From Telmatospirillum sp. (GTDB taxonomy: Bacteria > Pseudomonadota > Alphaproteobacteria > CACIAM-22H2), in assembly GCA_020248985.1 (NCBI GenBank), contig JADCGL010000007.1:124001-188000 (forward strand): DNA of 64,000 nt, read 5' to 3'. Below the pieces are notes generated by a model that had not been told where the DNA came from, made no database searches, and saw only the letters and a program-made list of their open reading frames with translations. This document shows, one piece after another, positions 47,476-57,533 of the stretch. Each line of letters opens with the position of its first letter. Position 1 is the first letter of the stretch. Position numbers and translations under genes: made by a program.

Positions 47476-48150
47476 ATGAGTTGGAAAAACAGACCTTTGC
47501 ACGGTCTCGAATGGCGGGTGGCCGAGGGCCTGACCGACTATGCGCAAGCCCTTGCGACCATGGAAGCGCGCGCTGCTGCCATCCGCGACGAAGGGGCGCC
47601 CGAACTCGTCTGGCTCGTCGAGCATCCGCCGCTTTATACGGCCGGCACCTCGGCCAAGCCTGCCGACCTCGTCGCCCCCGACCGTTTCCCGGTCTACGAC
47701 GCCGGACGCGGCGGGCAGTACACCTATCACGGCCCCGGCCAGCGCGTGGCGTATGTGATGCTCGACTTGAAACCGCGCGGCAGCGACGTGCGCGCCTATG
47801 TCGAACATCTCGAACAATGGATCATCGCCACGCTGGCGCGCTTCAACGTGAAGGGCGAGCGCCGCCAAGGGCGCATCGGCATCTGGGTCGATCGCGGACC
47901 CGACGGGCGCGGCGGCAGGCGCGAAGACAAAATCGGCGCGCTCGGCGTGCGCGTGAAACGCTGGGTCAGCTTCCACGGCATTTCGCTGAACGTCGATTGC
48001 GACCTTTCGCACTTTGCCGGCATCGTGCCGTGCGGCATCGCGGCCCCGAGCTACGGTGTGACGTCGCTTGCCGACCTCGGCCAGCTCGTGTCGATGCCGG
48101 AAGTCGACATGGCACTCGAAGCCGCGTTTTTCGAAGTCTTCGGCGCCTAG
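47476..48150 (+). CDS. lipB: Octanoyl-[acyl carrier protein]:protein N-octanoyltransferase
   Basis: 224 aa. Transfers octanoate from ACP to lipoyl domains of 2-oxoacid dehydrogenases, the first step of lipoate assembly. Family motifs: [19 protein letters not shown], the Gly-rich [20 protein letters not shown] with the conserved [25 protein letters not shown] with the conserved Lys/His, and [16 protein letters not shown] with the catalytic Cys. ATG at 47476 has GGAG upstream. It is convergent with and overlaps the acylphosphatase stop. Confidence 0.96.
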   Translation: MSWKNRPLHGLEWRVAEGLTDYAQALATMEARAAAIRDEGAPELVWLVEHPPLYTAGTSAKPADLVAPDRFPVYDAGRGGQYTYHGPGQRVAYVMLDLKPRGSDVRAYVEHLEQWIIATLARFNVKGERRQGRIGIWVDRGPDGRGGRREDKIGALGVRVKRWVSFHGISLNVDCDLSHFAGIVPCGIAAPSYGVTSLADLGQLVSMPEVDMALEAAFFEVFGA

Positions 48151-48443
48151 TCTTCGCCCGTCGGGCGTTGCGCAAAATCTCGCCAGCCTTCATCGCGCGT
48201 GTCGCTTTGCGCGACAGCCGCAACGCGCGCGGCCGTGGGGCCGGTGTGGCAGGCGGCGATCATGTCGGCGACGAGATCGGCAGGACCAGCAAATACCGCT
48301 TCGACCGTGCCGTCGGGGCGGTTGCGCACCCAACCATGCAGGCCGCGCGCCTGCGCGTTTTCGACCGTCCAGCCGCGAAACCACACGCCCTGGACGCGGC
48401 CCGACACCAGCACATGTTTGGCGATGCGCGCAGCTTGCGTCAT
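48147..48443 (-). CDS. acyP: Acylphosphatase
   Basis: 98 aa ferredoxin-like fold enzyme hydrolysing acyl phosphates. The signature [20 protein letters not shown] contains the catalytic Arg, and [17 protein letters not shown] contains the catalytic Asn. The C-terminus carries a short extension ([11 protein letters not shown]). It is the last gene of the propionyl-CoA carboxylase unit, nine bases after the preceding stop. Confidence 0.94.
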   Translation of the reverse strand: MTQAARIAKHVLVSGRVQGVWFRGWTVENAQARGLHGWVRNRPDGTVEAVFAGPADLVADMIAACHTGPTAARVAAVAQSDTRDEGWRDFAQRPTGED

Positions 48444-48452
48444 GGCGCCAAT

Positions 48453-48800
48453 CTAGCGCCAGGCCGCCCCGTAGGCCAGCCGCAGCGCCGTGCGCACGGC
48501 CGCTTGCGCCCAATCCTCGAGCGTGGCCGCATCGGGATAGTCGCGCGCATCGAGATGGGCCACGCGGTTGCGCCGCTCGCGTAAAAGATCGAATTCCGGG
48601 CTCTCGCTTTCGCCACCCTTGCGCTGGGCGGCTTCGGCCAGCGCAAAGGCCAGCACCACGCTCGCCGCCCCCGCCCCGGCCACATAGGCACGCTCGAGCT
48701 CGTCGCAGGCCTGATCCCAGGTCGCTGGCAGGGCGGCAGCCTGCGGCGGCGCATTGGCGGCCAAGGCACGCGCGAACCAATCGGCGCGCTTGCCCTCCAT
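48453..48800 (-). CDS. Small protein of unknown function downstream of pccA
   Basis: 115 aa, helical and soluble: MEGKRADWFARALAANAPPQ, DQACDELERAYVAGAGAASV, LLRERRNRVAHLDARDYPDA. The RxxRNxxAH pattern recalls HEPN-like or DUF4145-type helical proteins, but only weakly. The ATG is five bases after the pccA stop and codon use is that of the genome, so it is likely a real gene of the operon. Function unknown. Confidence 0.75.
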   Translation of the reverse strand: MEGKRADWFARALAANAPPQAAALPATWDQACDELERAYVAGAGAASVVLAFALAEAAQRKGGESESPEFDLLRERRNRVAHLDARDYPDAATLEDWAQAAVRTALRLAYGAAWR

Positions 48801-48805
48801 CTGCG

Positions 48806-50833
48806 TCACCCGAACTCGATGATTTTCTGGTCGACCGCCAGCGAATCCCCGGCGGCGGCGAAGATCTTGGCGACCGTGCCGTCGCGCTCGGCGCGCAGCA
48901 CGTTTTCCATCTTCATCGCTTCGACCGTGCACAAAGCTTCGCCGGCCTTGATCTCCTGGCCTTGGCGCACAGCGAGGCTCTTGAGAAGCCCCGGCATCGG
49001 CGACAGCAGGAAGCGCGAGGTGTCGGCAACGCGCTTGGCCGGCATCAGGCGGTTGAGTTCGGCCGCACGCGGGCTCAGCACGAGGGCGTCGACCATGCAG
49101 CCCGCATGGAAGAGCCGCCAGCCTGCGCCCGCGCGATCCACCTGCACGCAAACCGGTGCGCCGTCCACGAGCCCTTCGAACAAGGTCGCGCCCGGCTGCC
49201 ACGCGGTCGCGATCTCGGTGGTCCCGGCCGCACTTGCCACACGGCACACGCCCGCCTCGAAGCGGATCGCGACCGCAATCTCCTGCCCGTCGAGCCGCAC
49301 GATCGCCGCTTCGCCAACCTTGGCTTCGTGGCCCTGCAATTGGCCCGAAATGCCGATCTCGCGCAGGCGCTGGCGATGGTGGAGCGTCGCCGCCACGCCG
49401 ACAAGCACGCCGCGCGTTTCGGCATCGAGTGCTCGGCCCTTGAAGCCGCCTTTGAATTCCTCGGCGATGAAGCCCGTCGTGAGTCGCGCGTCCTGGAAGC
49501 GCTTGTGGTGCATGATCGCGGCCAGGAACGGGATGTTGTGGTTGACCCCGCGCACGACATACGCGTCCAACGCCGACGCGATGCGCGCGGTCGCCTCGCT
49601 GCGCGTTTTGCCGTGCGCCACGAGCTTGGCGATCATCGGGTCGTAGTACATCGAGATTTCCGCACCCTCGTACACGCCCGTGTCGACGCGAATGCCGGGC
49701 CGCCCTTCGGGTGCCGCAAGGCGCGTGAGGCGCCCGATCGACGGCATGAAATTGCGCAGCGGGTCTTCGGCATAGATCCGCGCCTCGATGGCCCAGCCTT
49801 TGATCGGCACGTCCTTCTGCTGGAGTGCCAATTTCTCGCCGGCCGCCACACGGATCATCATCTCGACGATGTCGAGCCCGGTGATCATCTCGGTCACCGG
49901 ATGCTCGACCTGCAGGCGCGTGTTCATCTCGAGGAAATAGAATTTTTTGTGCTTGTCGACGATGAACTCGACCGTGCCCGCCGACCGGTAGCCGACGGCT
50001 TTGGCCAATGCCACCGCCTGCTGGCCCATCGCCGCGCGCGTCTTGGGATCGAGGAACGGCGAGGGCGCTTCCTCGATCACTTTCTGGTGGCGGCGCTGGA
50101 TCGAGCATTCGCGCTCGTTGAGATAGAGGATATTGCCGTGCGCGTCGCCGATCAGCTGGATCTCGATATGGCGCGGCTCCTCGACGAATTTCTCGGCGAA
50201 CACGCGGTCGTCGCCGAACGAGCTTCTGGCCTCGCTCGTGGCCGACAGAAACCCTTCGCGCGCTTCGGCATCGTTCCAGGCAATGCGCATGCCCTTGCCC
50301 CCGCCGCCGGCAGAGGCCTTGATCATCACCGGATAGCCGATCTTGCGCGACACGACGACGCATTCTTCGGCGTCTTTGATCGGCTTCAAATAGCCCGGCA
50401 CGGTCGAAACGCCGGCCTTCTGCGCCAGGATCTTCGATTCGATCTTGTCGCCCATCGCCGCGACGGCCTTCATCGTCGGCCCGATGAACACAATGCCGGC
50501 CTTCTCGAGTGCGGTCGCAAACGCGGCGTTTTCCGACAGGAATCCGTAGCCCGGATGCACGGCCTCGGCCCCCGTCGCTTTGCACGCGGCCAGGATGGCG
50601 TCGATCTTGAGATAGCTCTCGGACGTGGGTGCGGGCCCGATGCGCACCGCCTCGTCGGCCTCGCGCACATGCAAGGCCTCGGCGTCGGCGTCCGAATAGA
50701 CCGCGACGGTCTTGATGCCGAGACGCTTGGCCGTGCGCATCACGCGCACCGCGATCTCGCCGCGATTGGCGACCAGAATCTTGCCGAACAATTTGCCGGC
50801 TTTCGGCGCGGCTTCTTTTTTCTTCGCGGCCAT
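48806..50833 (-). CDS. pccA: Propionyl-CoA carboxylase alpha (biotin) subunit
   Basis: 675 aa. Biotin carboxylase with ATP-grasp loop [15 protein letters not shown] and [20 protein letters not shown], a PCC-type BT domain in the middle (IGISGQLQGHEAKVGEA onward), and a C-terminal biotinyl domain with VEAMKMEN. A lysine-rich N-terminal leader (MAAKKKEAAPKAGKLFGK) precedes the usual start of the fold. It pairs with pccB, encoded upstream in the same operon, to make methylmalonyl-CoA from propionyl-CoA. Confidence 0.94.
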   Translation of the reverse strand: MAAKKKEAAPKAGKLFGKILVANRGEIAVRVMRTAKRLGIKTVAVYSDADAEALHVREADEAVRIGPAPTSESYLKIDAILAACKATGAEAVHPGYGFLSENAAFATALEKAGIVFIGPTMKAVAAMGDKIESKILAQKAGVSTVPGYLKPIKDAEECVVVSRKIGYPVMIKASAGGGGKGMRIAWNDAEAREGFLSATSEARSSFGDDRVFAEKFVEEPRHIEIQLIGDAHGNILYLNERECSIQRRHQKVIEEAPSPFLDPKTRAAMGQQAVALAKAVGYRSAGTVEFIVDKHKKFYFLEMNTRLQVEHPVTEMITGLDIVEMMIRVAAGEKLALQQKDVPIKGWAIEARIYAEDPLRNFMPSIGRLTRLAAPEGRPGIRVDTGVYEGAEISMYYDPMIAKLVAHGKTRSEATARIASALDAYVVRGVNHNIPFLAAIMHHKRFQDARLTTGFIAEEFKGGFKGRALDAETRGVLVGVAATLHHRQRLREIGISGQLQGHEAKVGEAAIVRLDGQEIAVAIRFEAGVCRVASAAGTTEIATAWQPGATLFEGLVDGAPVCVQVDRAGAGWRLFHAGCMVDALVLSPRAAELNRLMPAKRVADTSRFLLSPMPGLLKSLAVRQGQEIKAGEALCTVEAMKMENVLRAERDGTVAKIFAAAGDSLAVDQKIIEFG

Positions 50834-50835
50834 GA

Positions 50836-51018
50836 TCAACCGTCCTTCGATCCGAACAAACCCATCGCGAATGCGGTGTGGATTGCGAGCGGGACACCCC
50901 ACCCGACCGCGACGAGCGCCCACCAATGGAAACCGGGCACAAACAAGAGATTGACCAAGGCGAGTGCTGCCACAACCGCAAACGCCACGCCGAAATGGAT
51001 CTGCAACGCCCGCCGCAT
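50836..51018 (-). CDS. Small 2TM-domain membrane protein
   Basis: 60 aa from the ATG at 51018: MRRALQIHFGVAFAVVAALALVNLL, then FHWWALVAVGWGVPLAIHTAFAM. It has two hydrophobic helices with the aromatic turn of the 2TM domain family. The start shares one base with the stop of the similar upstream gene (TGATG), and the stop is two bases before pccA. Function unknown. Confidence 0.82.
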   Translation of the reverse strand: MRRALQIHFGVAFAVVAALALVNLLFVPGFHWWALVAVGWGVPLAIHTAFAMGLFGSKDG

Positions 51019-51218
51019 CAGCGCCGCCCGCCGATGATTTCGTGCGCATAGGCCCAATGGAGCGCCAGCGGCAACGCCCACACGAACCCGAGCCACATCC
51101 ACCACGGATAGCCGGGCGACGCGAGCGCGTTCACGCCGATCGCCACGAACAAAATGCTCGTGAACACCAGCGCATGCAGCCGGAACCGTTTGAGCCGAAG
51201 CGCGCGAGGGTCTTTCAT
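51018..51218 (-). CDS. Small 2TM-domain membrane protein
   Basis: 66 aa. KDPRALRLKRFRLHALVFTS forms a basic start and first helix; the PWWMWLGFVWALPLALHWAY segment is the second, with histidines and tryptophans near the turn as in the 2TM domain family. It is paralogous to the next small gene, and the two might form a heterodimer. It ends the block that is separated from pccB by the AT-richer Abi-alpha gene. Confidence 0.82.
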   Translation of the reverse strand: MKDPRALRLKRFRLHALVFTSILFVAIGVNALASPGYPWWMWLGFVWALPLALHWAYAHEIIGGRR

Positions 51219-51226
51219 GTCACTTC

Positions 51227-52123
51227 TCACGCAACACCCGACTTAAATGTCGGTGAAAGAAGGTTCACGTCAATCTGCCCACAGGCGTTGCAGAAGCGCA
51301 CCCCGAACTGGGTCAACTGCACCCACTCCAAGACAATTTCGATTGGCCCGTCATTCAAACTTGATATTGAGTTTTCCTCAAGAATTCCGAGCCGAAGTAA
51401 CGCAAGAATACTATTTGAATTCGCATTGAAAAATCTCGTTGTCCCAGACAGGCTTCCCTTTATCGATCCATCCTCCCTTTTGAGGGGCAGCGACATCTTT
51501 GTGACCTTTAAAGTGTAAGCTCTGCTTTCACCAGGCTGCATCTCGCGCTCAACGCCCTCAATAGTCTGAGCTGCGCGCTCAAAAGTATCGTTTTGGATAC
51601 CTTCATTCTCAATAGATTTGAGCACTTCGCTATAGACATTAGATATCATTTTTTCCAATACAGCCTTCGACATCGGAAAAAAGATCGATTTATTTAAGTC
51701 GCGCTCAAATCGTGCTCCCAATTCGATTATAAGCTTTGCCTCTATTGAAGTTAGCTTAGATAGGACGTCCAAAAATGCAATGTTCAGCGCATCAGATGTA
51801 ATTGATTCGTTCAAAAGGAGATGCGCCCATGCATCGCGCAATTCAACCGCATCTTCCGCCTCAAGCCCAGCCTTTTCCAAAAAAGGTATCAGGAACTTAG
51901 GTGAAACTGGCCCGATTTCTACGCCGTAGTCCTCGCTCAGCTTTCGCATTTGCTCAAGTATCTTTGCGGCGTTGTCGAGTTGCCACATAAAGGTTCGCTG
52001 CTTAAGGACCGCCAATGCACCACTCGCGGGGCCGGATATAGCCTTCCATGTTTTGGCAACGCCAGCCTGCCAGCTTGCCGGAAGCTGTACGTCTATTTTT
52101 AGTTTTTCGCTGTCACCGCTCAC
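51227..52123 (-). CDS. DUF4393/Abi-alpha domain protein
   Basis: 298 aa from a GTG at 52123 overlapping the pccB TGA (GTGA). The middle has the DUF4393 pattern: [20 protein letters not shown], then [20 protein letters not shown] and [10 protein letters not shown]. Pfam names this family 'abortive infection alpha'. The C-terminal 100 residues are a separate, probably beta-rich part. Base composition is unlike the flanking carboxylase genes (51661-51720 has 27 G/C of 60), indicating acquisition. A role in phage defence is inferred from the family name only. Confidence 0.78.
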   Translation of the reverse strand: MSGDSEKLKIDVQLPASWQAGVAKTWKAISGPASGALAVLKQRTFMWQLDNAAKILEQMRKLSEDYGVEIGPVSPKFLIPFLEKAGLEAEDAVELRDAWAHLLLNESITSDALNIAFLDVLSKLTSIEAKLIIELGARFERDLNKSIFFPMSKAVLEKMISNVYSEVLKSIENEGIQNDTFERAAQTIEGVEREMQPGESRAYTLKVTKMSLPLKREDGSIKGSLSGTTRFFNANSNSILALLRLGILEENSISSLNDGPIEIVLEWVQLTQFGVRFCNACGQIDVNLLSPTFKSGVA

Positions 52124-53652
52124 AGCGGAATGTTCCCGTGTTTCTTCCAAGGGTTCTCGAGCTTCTTCGTGCGCAGCATTGCGAGTGCGCGCGCCAAGCG
52201 CGGGCGTGTAGCGGCGGGCATGATTACGTCGTCGATGAAGCCGCGCGAGGCGGCCACAAACGGGTTGGCGAAGCGCTTGCGATATTCGTTCGTGCGCGCC
52301 TCGATCTTGGCGGGGTCGCCCATGTCGGCGCGGAAGATGATTTCGACCGCCCCCTTCGGCCCCATCACGGCGATTTCGGCGGCCGGCCACGCGTAGTTCA
52401 AATCGCCGCGCAGATGCTTGGACGCCATCACGTCGTAGGCACCCCCGTAGGCTTTGCGCGTGATGAGCGTCACTTTCGGCACGGTCGCTTCGGCATAGGC
52501 GTAGAGCAGTTTCGCCCCGTGCTTGATGATGCCGCCGTACTCCTGTGCTGTCCCCGGCATGAAGCCCGGCACGTCCACGAGGGTGACGAGCGGAATGCCG
52601 AAACAGTCGCAGAAGCGCACGAAGCGTGCTGCCTTGATCGAGGCCGCAATGTCGAGGCACCCCGCCAGCACCATCGGCTGGTTGGCGACGAACCCGACCG
52701 TAGCTCCCTCGATGCGCCCGAAGCCGACGACGATGTTCTTGGCGTTGTCGGGCTGGATCTCGAAGAAATCGCCGTCGTCGACGATCTTCAGGATCGCCTC
52801 GTGCATGTCGTAGGGCTTGTTGGGATTGTCCGGGATCAGCGTGTCGAGCGACGGCTCGAGCCGGTCGGCGGCATCCTGCGTCGGGCGTTGCGGCACGCCC
52901 GCTTTGTTGCTGACGGGCAGGAAATCGAAAAAGCGGCGCGTCTGTAAAAGCGCTTCGACGTCGTTGTCGAACGCAAGGTCCGCCACGCCCGATTTCTGCG
53001 TGTGCGTGGCCGCCCCGCCGAGATCTTCGGCCGTGACGATTTCATGCGTGACGGTTTTGACGACGTCGGGCCCGGTCACGAACATGTAGGAGCTGTCTTT
53101 GACCATGAAGATGAAATCGGTCATGGCCGGCGAATAGACCGCCCCGCCCGCGCACGGCCCCATCACGAGCGAAATCTGCGGCACCACGCCCGAGGCGAGC
53201 ACGTTGCGCTGGAACACTTCGGCGTAGCCCGCAAGGCTCGCGACCCCTTCCTGGATGCGCGCCCCGCCCGAATCGTTGAGGCCGATCACGGGGGCGCCCA
53301 CCTTCATGGCCTGGTCCATGATCTTGCAGATCTTCTCGGCATGCGCTTCGGAGAGCGAGCCGCCGAACACGGTGAAATCCTGCGAATAGACGAAGACGAG
53401 GCGCCCGTTGATCGTGCCCCAGCCGGTGACCACGCCGTCGCCGGGCACTTTCTGCGCCTCCATGCCGAACTCGACCGAGCGATGTTCGACGAACATGTCC
53501 CATTCTTCGAACGAGCCTTCGTCGAGCAGCACTTCGAGCCGCTCGCGCGCCGTGAGCTTGCCCTTGGCGTGCTGGGCTTCCACTCGCTTGGCCCCGCCGC
53601 CGGCCCGCGCGCTTTGGCGGCGGGCTTCGAGTTCGTTCAGGATTTCCTGCAT
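52120..53652 (-). CDS. pccB: Propionyl-CoA carboxylase beta subunit
   Basis: 510 aa carboxyltransferase. Landmarks are [60 protein letters not shown], and in the second domain [20 protein letters not shown] and [20 protein letters not shown]. Length and motifs are those of PCC beta. It is the first gene of the carboxylase unit; its stop codon is shared with the GTG start of the inserted Abi-alpha gene. Confidence 0.96.
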   Translation of the reverse strand: MQEILNELEARRQSARAGGGAKRVEAQHAKGKLTARERLEVLLDEGSFEEWDMFVEHRSVEFGMEAQKVPGDGVVTGWGTINGRLVFVYSQDFTVFGGSLSEAHAEKICKIMDQAMKVGAPVIGLNDSGGARIQEGVASLAGYAEVFQRNVLASGVVPQISLVMGPCAGGAVYSPAMTDFIFMVKDSSYMFVTGPDVVKTVTHEIVTAEDLGGAATHTQKSGVADLAFDNDVEALLQTRRFFDFLPVSNKAGVPQRPTQDAADRLEPSLDTLIPDNPNKPYDMHEAILKIVDDGDFFEIQPDNAKNIVVGFGRIEGATVGFVANQPMVLAGCLDIAASIKAARFVRFCDCFGIPLVTLVDVPGFMPGTAQEYGGIIKHGAKLLYAYAEATVPKVTLITRKAYGGAYDVMASKHLRGDLNYAWPAAEIAVMGPKGAVEIIFRADMGDPAKIEARTNEYRKRFANPFVAASRGFIDDVIMPAATRPRLARALAMLRTKKLENPWKKHGNIPL

Positions 53653-53713
53653 GGGCCGGACATGTCCCTTCGATGACGGATTTATGCTGCGGCCTTAGGG
53701 AGTAGCAAACCGA

Positions 53714-54439
53714 TCAGCCGCGCGCCAGCGCGAAAAACCTTTCGCAAACAGCAAGATCGCCGCGAATTGCAGCATGTTTTGCGGCCAAGACGGGGTCTTC
53801 GCCCCAGCGCTCGGCCTGGTAGGCGGCATCGAGCTCGGCGGCGGCAAAGGCCTGCGCCGCATCGATGCGGCCTTCCGACAACGCCAACCCGATCACCAGC
53901 GAGCCCGCCGCATCGACCGCAACGCCGAGCCCCGCGAGTTTGAGATCGTTTGCACCCTCGAGCGCTTTGCGCAACGCGTTTAGGCTCGCTTCCGGCTGCG
54001 GCGGCCCGACGACGGCCAAATGCGTTTCGAGCCGCGCATCGAATGTGTGTGCGAGCCAATCGAGCAGCGGTTGCCAGTGTGCGATTTGGCGGGCGGCCAA
54101 ATCGCGCGGCTGCTCGACGCGATAGCAGACAAGATCGGTTTCGGCGAAAGCCAGCAGCGCATCGACGATCGCGTCGCGCTGCGGGGCGATGCGATCAATG
54201 GCCGTGCCGACGATGCGCGTGAGGGGGACGCGGCCGAAGTCGATCTTCGCGAATTTGCCCTTCGGCACAACGCCGTGCCATTCGTCGGCAAGCGCTTGCG
54301 CAAAGGCTTGCGTCGGTACTTCGACCGCGGCACCCGCGGGCGTGCGCACAGGCGTGCCGTCGAGTGCCACGCCATACGCATCGCCCAGCGCCACGACGCT
54401 GGGGACGGCGAAGACGGTGTGCGCTTGCGTCGTACTCAA
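53714..54439 (-). CDS. ATP12-family F1-ATPase assembly chaperone
   Basis: 241 aa from a TTG at 54439 overlapping the AsmA stop (TTGA); no ATG is available near the start of the family homology. VALDGTPVRTPAGAAVEVPT, VPLTRIVGTAIDRIAPQRDA, ETDLVCYRVEQPRDLAARQI and HWQPLLDWLAHTFDARL are the ATP12 signature stretches. In mitochondria ATP12 binds the F1 alpha subunit; alphaproteobacterial homologues are thought to act likewise. It is last in the rluC-HAD-AsmA-ATP12 unit. Confidence 0.92.
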   Translation of the reverse strand: MSTTQAHTVFAVPSVVALGDAYGVALDGTPVRTPAGAAVEVPTQAFAQALADEWHGVVPKGKFAKIDFGRVPLTRIVGTAIDRIAPQRDAIVDALLAFAETDLVCYRVEQPRDLAARQIAHWQPLLDWLAHTFDARLETHLAVVGPPQPEASLNALRKALEGANDLKLAGLGVAVDAAGSLVIGLALSEGRIDAAQAFAAAELDAAYQAERWGEDPVLAAKHAAIRGDLAVCERFFALARG

Positions 54440-56802
54440 CGGCCGAACGGCAAGCGGCCAATGCCCGGCACTTGGATGCCGCCCGACGGTGCGGGGGCCG
54501 GTGCTGCTTGCGCCGGCGCGGGCTGCGAGGCGGGTGCGGATGCCGGTTGCGCCGGGGCAGGCCGGCCGGTTGCCGCGGCAAGCGCTTGGGCACAAGCGTT
54601 GGACGCGGAAGGTGCCGCTTGCGCCGGGGCGGCAGCCGGACGCTGGCCGCCGCCGAGCAAGCCGCCGACGATCGAGCCCGCACCGCCGACAATGCCGGTG
54701 ACGGCCCCCGCCCCGCCCGACAGCAGCGCTTGCGCCGTTCCAGCCGGATCGGGGATCACGCTGCTGTTGGCAAAGGTGCCGCGGATCAGCACGGCGACCG
54801 GGCCAGCGACCTGATTGAGGTTGAGCTGTTCGGTGCGCAGATCGAACGAGCCCGAGGTGCGCGCCGACATGATGCCGGTGTCGATCAAGCCCGCCTTGTA
54901 GGTGCCCACCCCGTTCTGGAAATCGATCTTGTGGATGCCGCAGCGCACCGAGGTGCCGATATTGAGGGCCGCCAAAGGTGGGGCGACCTTTGCAAGCCAA
55001 TCACCGATCACGCGCGTGGCGGCTTGGCCCAACTCGCCCGGCCCCATATTCAAGAACACATCGCCCTGCAACGTGGCCGCAAGCCCGCGTGCGGTCTCGC
55101 CCTGGCCGCGCAGATTGAGGTCGAACGACGTAAGCCCGCCTTTGAACCAGTCGTTGAGCTTGCGCTCGTTGAGCACGCGGCCGACATCGAGATTGCGCAT
55201 CTCGACCTTCTGCGTGAAGCCCTTTTGCGCGGCGTTGGCCGTGGTCTCGATGGCGAATTTTCCGCCGTCCATGTCGAAGGTCAGCGGCCGCAATGTGAGC
55301 TGGCCGTTATTGACCACGAGCTGCAGATTGAGGCTGCGCAGCGTGGCCCCTTCGGTCACGATGCTGTCGGCGGCATAGCGCAGATCGGCGTTGGCGCTGT
55401 TCAGCAATTCGAACGGCACCTTCTCGTTCGGGATGACGCGCCCGTCGCTGGGCGTTGTCGCCGCCGGGGCCGCCGGACGGGCAGCCTGTGCCGATGCGGG
55501 CTTGGGCGGGAACAGCTTCACGAGATCGACCGAAGTCGAGCGCAGATTGGCCTGCACCGAAGGTTTGCCGCCGGGCGGATTGGCGAGCGTGGCCTCGCCC
55601 GAAAGATCGACCGCGTTCTGCGGACCCGCCGCAAGCTTGAGATTGGAGAGCTGGTAGCGGGCCGCGGCCGTGTCGCGCAGCTGCAACTGCAGATCGAGCG
55701 GGCCTGCCACGGCCGGTTCCATGCGTGCCGCACGGAACGGGGCGGCCATGTCGGTCGAAACCGCGCGCACGGCCACATTGAGGCCGCGCTGTTCGAGCGG
55801 ATCGAGGAAGGCGCCCGCGACGTCGAGCTTGATCGTGTCGGCCTTGCCGAACTCGATCTTGATCTCGGGCAGACTCAAGCGGTTGCTGGGGCCGCTGTCG
55901 GCGACTTTCAGCGTGAGTTTCAAGGGCCCGAGGGCGGGGATTTCCTGCTTGGCGAGGGCCGCAAGTTTCTGCACCTCGGGGATTTCGGCCATCAGGTCGA
56001 ACGTATATCCCTGGCCCTTGGTGGGTGCGACGATGCCGCCGGCGAGCTTGCCGGTCAGCACATTGTCGCCGACCGCAAACGACAGATCGACCGGATAGGG
56101 GCGCCCGACCGTCTGCAATGCGCGCTCGACCGAACCGACCTGGCCTTTGAGCGTGAATTTCTGTTCGCCCGCAAGGGCCGGCACGTTGACCGAACCCGCA
56201 ATGTCGAGGCGCAGCGGATCGGCCGCCCCGTCGGCATTCACGAGAATGCGCTCGAGCTTTATCTCCTGGGTCTCGCGCGTCTTGCCGTCGCGATAGGCAA
56301 AGCGTGCATTGCGCAGCTCGACCTCGCGCACCACCGGCAGCGGGCCGCTCGCCGCCCCGCCTTGCGCGGGCTGGGCTTGGTTCGGCTGGGTCGGTGCAGG
56401 GGCGGCTGTCTGGAATTCCCAATTGCCGCGCCCGGCGGCGTCGGTCTCGAGCAGAATGTCGGTGTCGGCGAGAACCAGGCGCTTGATTTCGATCTGCTTC
56501 GACAGCAGAGGCAGCAGGGCAACCTGCACTTCGAAGCGGCCGACCTTGACCATCTCGGGCCGCGAGCCCCAGGCCGCGTTGGCGAAGGTCACGTCGGCGA
56601 TGCCGAAGCTCGGGCTGAGGCCGATCGAAAGTTTGATGTCGCCTTTGAGGGCCAGATCGCGGCCGGTCGCGTTCTTCGCGGCCTCGACGATCTGCGGCTT
56701 GTACTGGTTGGGATCGATCGACGACGCGACGATGAATACCCCCGCCACGGCGACCACGACGAGGCCGACCAAGCCGATGGCAACCCATTTCAAGATACGC
56801 AT
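54436..56802 (-). CDS. AsmA family protein
   Basis: 788 aa inner-membrane-anchored periplasmic protein. One N-terminal membrane helix (ILKWVAIGLVGLVVVAVAGVF) is followed by the AsmA opening DPNQYKPQIVEAAKNATGRD. A long beta-groove region with repeated strands follows, and the AsmA_2 C-terminal part contains GGKFAIETTANAAQKGFTQK and DWFKGGLTSFDLNLRGQG. The last 60 residues are Ala/Pro-rich. The family is linked to phospholipid transport and outer-membrane homeostasis. It overlaps the HAD gene by 13 bases. Confidence 0.92.
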   Translation of the reverse strand: MRILKWVAIGLVGLVVVAVAGVFIVASSIDPNQYKPQIVEAAKNATGRDLALKGDIKLSIGLSPSFGIADVTFANAAWGSRPEMVKVGRFEVQVALLPLLSKQIEIKRLVLADTDILLETDAAGRGNWEFQTAAPAPTQPNQAQPAQGGAASGPLPVVREVELRNARFAYRDGKTRETQEIKLERILVNADGAADPLRLDIAGSVNVPALAGEQKFTLKGQVGSVERALQTVGRPYPVDLSFAVGDNVLTGKLAGGIVAPTKGQGYTFDLMAEIPEVQKLAALAKQEIPALGPLKLTLKVADSGPSNRLSLPEIKIEFGKADTIKLDVAGAFLDPLEQRGLNVAVRAVSTDMAAPFRAARMEPAVAGPLDLQLQLRDTAAARYQLSNLKLAAGPQNAVDLSGEATLANPPGGKPSVQANLRSTSVDLVKLFPPKPASAQAARPAAPAATTPSDGRVIPNEKVPFELLNSANADLRYAADSIVTEGATLRSLNLQLVVNNGQLTLRPLTFDMDGGKFAIETTANAAQKGFTQKVEMRNLDVGRVLNERKLNDWFKGGLTSFDLNLRGQGETARGLAATLQGDVFLNMGPGELGQAATRVIGDWLAKVAPPLAALNIGTSVRCGIHKIDFQNGVGTYKAGLIDTGIMSARTSGSFDLRTEQLNLNQVAGPVAVLIRGTFANSSVIPDPAGTAQALLSGGAGAVTGIVGGAGSIVGGLLGGGQRPAAAPAQAAPSASNACAQALAAATGRPAPAQPASAPASQPAPAQAAPAPAPSGGIQVPGIGRLPFGR

Positions 56803-57485
56803 TGTCCGTTCCCCCAGAGTTCCCGAATGAGATCGGGCACTTCGCCGTAGTTATTGGCCAGACGGTCGGCGCCGGCCGCCGTCAGCTCGTCGGGCGCATG
56901 ATAGCCCCAAACGACGCCGATCGCCGGAATTCCGGCAGCCTTGGCCATCGCCATGTCGAAACTCGTATCGCCGATCATGATTGCGTTTTTGCGCTCCACG
57001 CCGGTTTCGTCGAGCGCCCAATGCAGCATCGTGGGATCTGGCTTGCCGGGGGCACGGTCGGCCGTCTGCAGCGTGGCAAAGCGGCTGGCGAGCCCGTGGG
57101 CGGCCAGCACGGCATCGAGGCCGCGGCGCGCTTTGCCGGTCGCAATGCCGAGCTGCCAGCCTTCGGCTTCGAGCACGTCGAGCGCGTCGAGGGCGCCCGG
57201 AAACATCGGCTCGACCATGCCGCCCTCGGTGCGCAGTTCGAAAAAGGCGCGCTTGTAGGCTTCCGTAAGGTCGAGATGCACGGACCCAAGCTGGTCGGGG
57301 GCAAGCAGCGCCATGCAGCGCTCGAGCGGCAAGCCGATCACGCGATGCGTTTGCGCGAGCGTGGGGGCCGCAAGCCCGAGCGCGTCGAACGCACTTTGCA
57401 TGCAGGCTTGGATCGCGTGCTGGCTGTCGACGAGCGTGCCGTCGAAATCGAAGATCGCGAGGCGGGGGATCAAGGTTTCGGTCAT
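56790..57485 (-). CDS. HAD-superfamily hydrolase (phosphoglycolate phosphatase-like)
   Basis: 231 aa. Motif I DFDGTLVDS near residue 13, motif II GIATGKARRG, motif III lysine in APGKPDPTML, and motif IV in IMIGDTSFDMAMAKAAG. A helical cap is inserted between motifs I and II. This is the Gph-like group; the substrate could be phosphoglycolate or another small phosphoester. Within alphaproteobacteria a HAD gene between rluC and ATP12 is, from memory, a recurrent neighbourhood. Confidence 0.92.
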   Translation of the reverse strand: MTETLIPRLAIFDFDGTLVDSQHAIQACMQSAFDALGLAAPTLAQTHRVIGLPLERCMALLAPDQLGSVHLDLTEAYKRAFFELRTEGGMVEPMFPGALDALDVLEAEGWQLGIATGKARRGLDAVLAAHGLASRFATLQTADRAPGKPDPTMLHWALDETGVERKNAIMIGDTSFDMAMAKAAGIPAIGVVWGYHAPDELTAAGADRLANNYGEVPDLIRELWGNGQCVS

Positions 57486-57533
57486 GAGGCGGCAGTTTGC
57501 CGGTTTCCGCCCGGCCCGCCAAGCCCCTCCCCG

